NCBI RefSeq assembly: GCF_004363245.1
Contig: NZ_SNYV01000016.1
Span: forward strand, 310,001 to 374,000
Direction of reading: 5' to 3'
Source of the DNA: Sphingobacterium yanglingense
GTDB taxonomy: Bacteria; Bacteroidota; Bacteroidia; Sphingobacteriales; Sphingobacteriaceae
DNA length: 64,000 nt
Part shown: in pieces, positions 61,739-64,000 of the stretch
Position numbering within the stretch: the first letter of the stretch is position 1
Layout of the letters: each line of letters starts with the position of its first letter
Notes under the pieces: model-generated
The model's input: the letters and a program-made list of their open reading frames with translations, nothing else
The model's database searches: none
Told to the model about the DNA's origin: nothing
Made by a program: the position numbers and the translations under genes

Positions 61739-62902
61739 TTATTTATAAGATGTTACGATTACCCTCCTTTCTTTTCCAGACATTTTATCTGTTACAATTT
61801 CAAATTTAGCTTTACCTGTTAGTTGTATACTTTTTAATATTTCCTCCAGTGGAACTGTCCGTTCAAGTCTGCCATAATACAGATAGTCAGAAGACGCTTT
61901 TCCTATGTATTGAATTTCAACCCCGTACCATTGGGCTACTTTTTCTAGAATTGATTCTAGATTCTCATCGTCAAACATAAACAACCCATTTTTCCAATCG
62001 GTAATGGATTCAACGTTTGCTTTTCTTAATGCAATAGTTCCCGCACCACTATCAACTCCCATTTGACCAGGCTTTAATATCACTTGCGACCGCTCCCCTT
62101 TTAACCTAACAGAACCTTCCAACAATGTCGTACGGGTCACCTCTTTATGGTAAGCATTAATATTAAATATCGTTCCTAACACCTCTACTTCACTTTTGTT
62201 GACAATGACTTTAAACGGTTTTGTCTCATTTTTTTCAACCTCAAAATAAGCCTCTCCATATAACTCTACTTTTCTTTCGAATGATGCAAACACCACAGGA
62301 TACCGAAGTGTGGACCCCGCATTCAGCCAAACAGTACTACCATCGGACAGCGCTACTTTATAACTCATCCCTTTAGGCACCGACAGCGTATTATATTTTA
62401 TCCCATTATCTCTACCTGACATTTCCGCATACACCAGCTCGTTGCCTTCTGGTTTACTAATCACTCCCCCTGTCTCGTTATATACTAAATCTATAGAAGA
62501 GTCTGTTAATGATATTTTTTTTCCATCATCCAATGTAAGCACAGGCATGTTACTCGGTGGTTCTGTTGATTCTTTCTTTATGGCTACCGGTTTCAGTTCT
62601 ATATCTTGGTTGGTGTTATATAAAAACACAGAAATGGAAGATATCACAACAAATACGGCACAAGCAGCAGCATATTTCTTCCAATTGAAACGAACTATCT
62701 TAGATTGCTTTATTTGCTGTTGAACCCTAGACAAGGCTTTTCTCTTGAACAACTCTTCATTACCCAATTTCGCTTCGTCCCAATAATACACTGTATCAAT
62801 CGAAAAATCATCTTTGTAATTTTCTAGGATTTTGATTTCCTCAACAGTACATCTCCCGTCTACGTACTTTTCATATAGTAAAATGTATTCTTCTCTTGTC
62901 AT
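61739..62902 (-). CDS. FecR-type anti-sigma factor
   Basis: 387 residues: cytoplasmic N-terminal sigma-binding region (MTREEYILLYEKYVDGRCTVEE), one membrane segment (about 75-95), then the periplasmic FecR domain (VPKGMSYKVALSDGSTVWLNAGSTLRYP, GEAYFEVEKNETKPFKV, TIFNINAYHKE) and the C-terminal DUF4974 (LESILEKVAQWYGVEIQY). It passes the signal from the SusC STN domain to the sigma factor. I chose the ATG at 62902 over a TTG at 62929. It is divergent from the sigma gene, not downstream of it as is usual. Confidence 0.93.
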   Translation of the reverse strand: MTREEYILLYEKYVDGRCTVEEIKILENYKDDFSIDTVYYWDEAKLGNEELFKRKALSRVQQQIKQSKIVRFNWKKYAAACAVFVVISSISVFLYNTNQDIELKPVAIKKESTEPPSNMPVLTLDDGKKISLTDSSIDLVYNETGGVISKPEGNELVYAEMSGRDNGIKYNTLSVPKGMSYKVALSDGSTVWLNAGSTLRYPVVFASFERKVELYGEAYFEVEKNETKPFKVIVNKSEVEVLGTIFNINAYHKEVTRTTLLEGSVRLKGERSQVILKPGQMGVDSGAGTIALRKANVESITDWKNGLFMFDDENLESILEKVAQWYGVEIQYIGKASSDYLYYGRLERTVPLEEILKSIQLTGKAKFEIVTDKMSGKERRVIVTSYK

Positions 62903-63018
62903 AATATCAGGATAAACATTTGGAGTCAATATACCTTCTAAAGCGTATTACCAACCATCCGCCTTACTTAGAGTACCTAATTTGCCTAACCACACACACT
63001 ATTTTATTTTTTTTATTT

Positions 63019-63035
63019 GTACATTTTTTGTGTAC
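63019..63035. promoter_or_regulatory. Inverted repeat in the fecR/sigma divergent region
   Basis: GTACA-N7-TGTAC lies in the 166-base divergent region, 34 bases before the sigma-factor ATG. A TACTTTAG near-match to a -7 box (63033-63040) overlaps it. Its role is unknown; the short arms make chance likely. Confidence 0.25.
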
Positions 63036-63068
63036 TTTAGACATCCTTTCTTTTACAGATATTGTTTT

Positions 63069-63656
63069 ATGACCGACTTAGAATTATGGAAACTAATCAA
63101 ATTGGATGATGAAAAAGCCTTTTCGCTTCTTTTTAACAGATATTCTTCTCGAATATATTCTAAGGCCTACTCTTACCTTAAAAGCTCAGAAACCAGTGAG
63201 CAAATAGCTCATGATATTTTTATAACGATTTGGAATAATAGAAAGACTCTAGAAATAAAATCTTTCAACAACTATATTACCGCAGCAGCTAGATATAGGG
63301 TATACAAACACATATCACTAAACAAAGTCATCCCTATTGATTATAAAGAAAACATAGAAGACTTCAATTCTTTTGAAAGTGCATCAAACTTGGGCTACAG
63401 CAACCTCACTTATAAAGACTTGGAAAAGGAAGTGGACGGCTACCTAGACAGTCTACCCAAACGGTGTAAAGAGATATTCTTGTTAAGTAGAAAGTATTTT
63501 TTATCAAATGACGAAATCGCAATGAAACTCGGTATTTCAAAAAGAACTGTTGAAAATCAAATCACCTTTGCACTTAAGCATTTGCGAATTTCATTGAAAG
63601 ATATCTCAATATATTTGATTATCCTTGATGGAATCTACAGAATCCATCAAGGATAA
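63069..63656 (+). CDS. ECF sigma factor of the SusC/SusD locus
   Basis: 195 residues with sigma region 2 (DDEKAFSLLFNRYSSRIYSKAYSYLKSS, then FNNYITAAARYRVYKHI) and region 4 (LPKRCKEIFLLSRKYFLSNDEIAMKLGISKRTVENQITFALKHLR). It is the partner of the divergent FecR and should activate susC/susD when glycan is sensed. I chose the ATG at 63069; the upstream in-frame start would add a hydrophobic tract not seen in the family. The last ~14 codons lie in a perfect inverted repeat. Confidence 0.92.
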   Translation: MTDLELWKLIKLDDEKAFSLLFNRYSSRIYSKAYSYLKSSETSEQIAHDIFITIWNNRKTLEIKSFNNYITAAARYRVYKHISLNKVIPIDYKENIEDFNSFESASNLGYSNLTYKDLEKEVDGYLDSLPKRCKEIFLLSRKYFLSNDEIAMKLGISKRTVENQITFALKHLRISLKDISIYLIILDGIYRIHQG

Positions 63657-63662
63657 TCAAAT
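63613..63662 (+). terminator. Perfect 20-bp hairpin overlapping the 3' end of the sigma gene
   Basis: The arms 63613-63632 and 63643-63662 (core TTATCCTTGATGGA and its complement) pair perfectly around a 10-base loop. The first arm and the loop are coding, and the stop codon (63654-63656) lies in the second arm. It probably terminates the sigma transcript. Confidence 0.65.
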
Positions 63663-63717
63663 TAGGCTTTATCAACAAGCACATTGACCTTTATCAGACT
63701 GATATTCAGTCTCCGCA

Positions 63718-64000
63718 TTAAAAAGCTGGCACTATCCAATACTTGCCCTTTTTACCCTCAAAATACAAAGTATTCTTACCACTATCTACCTGAAAATCTC
63801 CCAATTTATTCTTTCGATTTCCGAAATAGACGCTCCAGAGACCTTCTTTCAGTCCGGTCAAAACAATATGGTTCTGTTTGCCCTGTGGCGCTTCGATACT
63901 GAACTCGGTCTCAATAAAGTGCTCTAACCTACTCATACTAACGACATTATTCTCTGCTACAACCACATAGCTAACATCCGTCTTAAGATACTTCACTGCC
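63718..64000 (-). CDS. C-terminal fragment of a larger protein, start outside the window
   Basis: The frame is open to the window edge, so the start is missing; the nearest in-window start (a GTG at 63996) is not convincing. The visible 94 residues are beta-rich with SYVVVAENNVVSMSRLEHFIE and a closing GKNTLYFEGKKGKYWIVPA, like the C-terminal beta domain of an extracellular polysaccharide lyase or glycosidase. Its place beside a SusC/SusD locus makes that plausible, but I cannot name a family. Confidence 0.5.
   Translation of the reverse strand, partial: AVKYLKTDVSYVVVAENNVVSMSRLEHFIETEFSIEAPQGKQNHIVLTGLKEGLWSVYFGNRKNKLGDFQVDSGKNTLYFEGKKGKYWIVPAF

Noticed and set aside
1-64000. tRNA, rRNA, CRISPR arrays, insertion sequences and restriction or defence genes
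   Set aside because: No cloverleaf-like segment, regularly spaced repeat, transposase, nuclease-defence or methylase frame was found on either strand by eye. A covariance-model scan would be the decisive test for small RNAs and riboswitches.

Overview
The window is a chromosomal segment of a Bacteroidota bacterium, most likely a member of the Sphingobacteriaceae (Sphingobacterium or a close relative). Reasons: low G+C by eye; a SusC/SusD pair with a FecR/ECF-sigma control module; other Bacteroidota families (DUF4374, DUF4876, DUF6850, DUF4407, PafA, a NagB-PIG-L fusion); and almost no Shine-Dalgarno sequences, while promoter -7 boxes of the TAnnTTTG type recur upstream of genes. I found no rRNA, tRNA, CRISPR array, intact insertion sequence or prophage.

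Layout. 1-9.6 kb is housekeeping and envelope: the end of an ABC exporter, a small CxxC protein, lipoprotein peptidase Dcp, a DUF4407 membrane protein, an ecotin protease inhibitor, TypA, Kbl and a DUF2147 protein. 9.8-19.4 kb is mainly iron uptake: a holin-like membrane protein, then a TonB receptor / DUF4374 lipoprotein / PepSY protein set with the order of the Bacteroides xusABC xenosiderophore locus, a divergent AraC regulator, and a second siderophore receptor. 19.6-29.7 kb is metabolism and repair: NagB-PIG-L, a TlpA-like thioredoxin, RadA, an ECF sigma factor with a membrane partner, a murein-recycling-like pair (S12 and M19), and XseA/XseB.

29.8-42.8 kb is the most unusual part. Three related secreted proteins each join a gingipain-like (peptidase C25-type) domain to HEAT-like repeats. 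One (34867-37086, minus) keeps the His/Cys pair and sits just downstream of a TonB receptor / DUF4876 / DUF6850 set. The other two (plus strand, overlapping by one base) have lost both residues and are followed by an unrecognised secreted protein. I suggest a protease-assisted nutrient (iron or haem) acquisition system with pseudopeptidase partners.

42.9-55.2 kb: UvrA, phosphatase PafA, an Rrf2 regulator, then an HU / TPR / 29-residue basic protein / RNase G group on the minus strand, an AONS-like PLP enzyme, a beta-barrel-like protein, a SMUG2-type glycosylase and a secreted amidohydrolase. 55.3-64 kb is a polysaccharide-utilisation-type locus: ECF sigma (plus), then FecR, SusC, SusD and an SGNH hydrolase (minus). 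The hydrolase is split by one in-frame TAA, and SusD carries an unusual Gly-rich insertion.

Regulation. An inverted repeat of the form TTTAGA-N5-TCTAAA, or close variants, overlaps or flanks the -7 box of all three iron-type TonB receptors, the AraC gene, the PepSY gene and one small CxxC gene. It is a good candidate for a Fur-like iron operator. Many genes are bounded by bidirectional A/T-flanked hairpin terminators.
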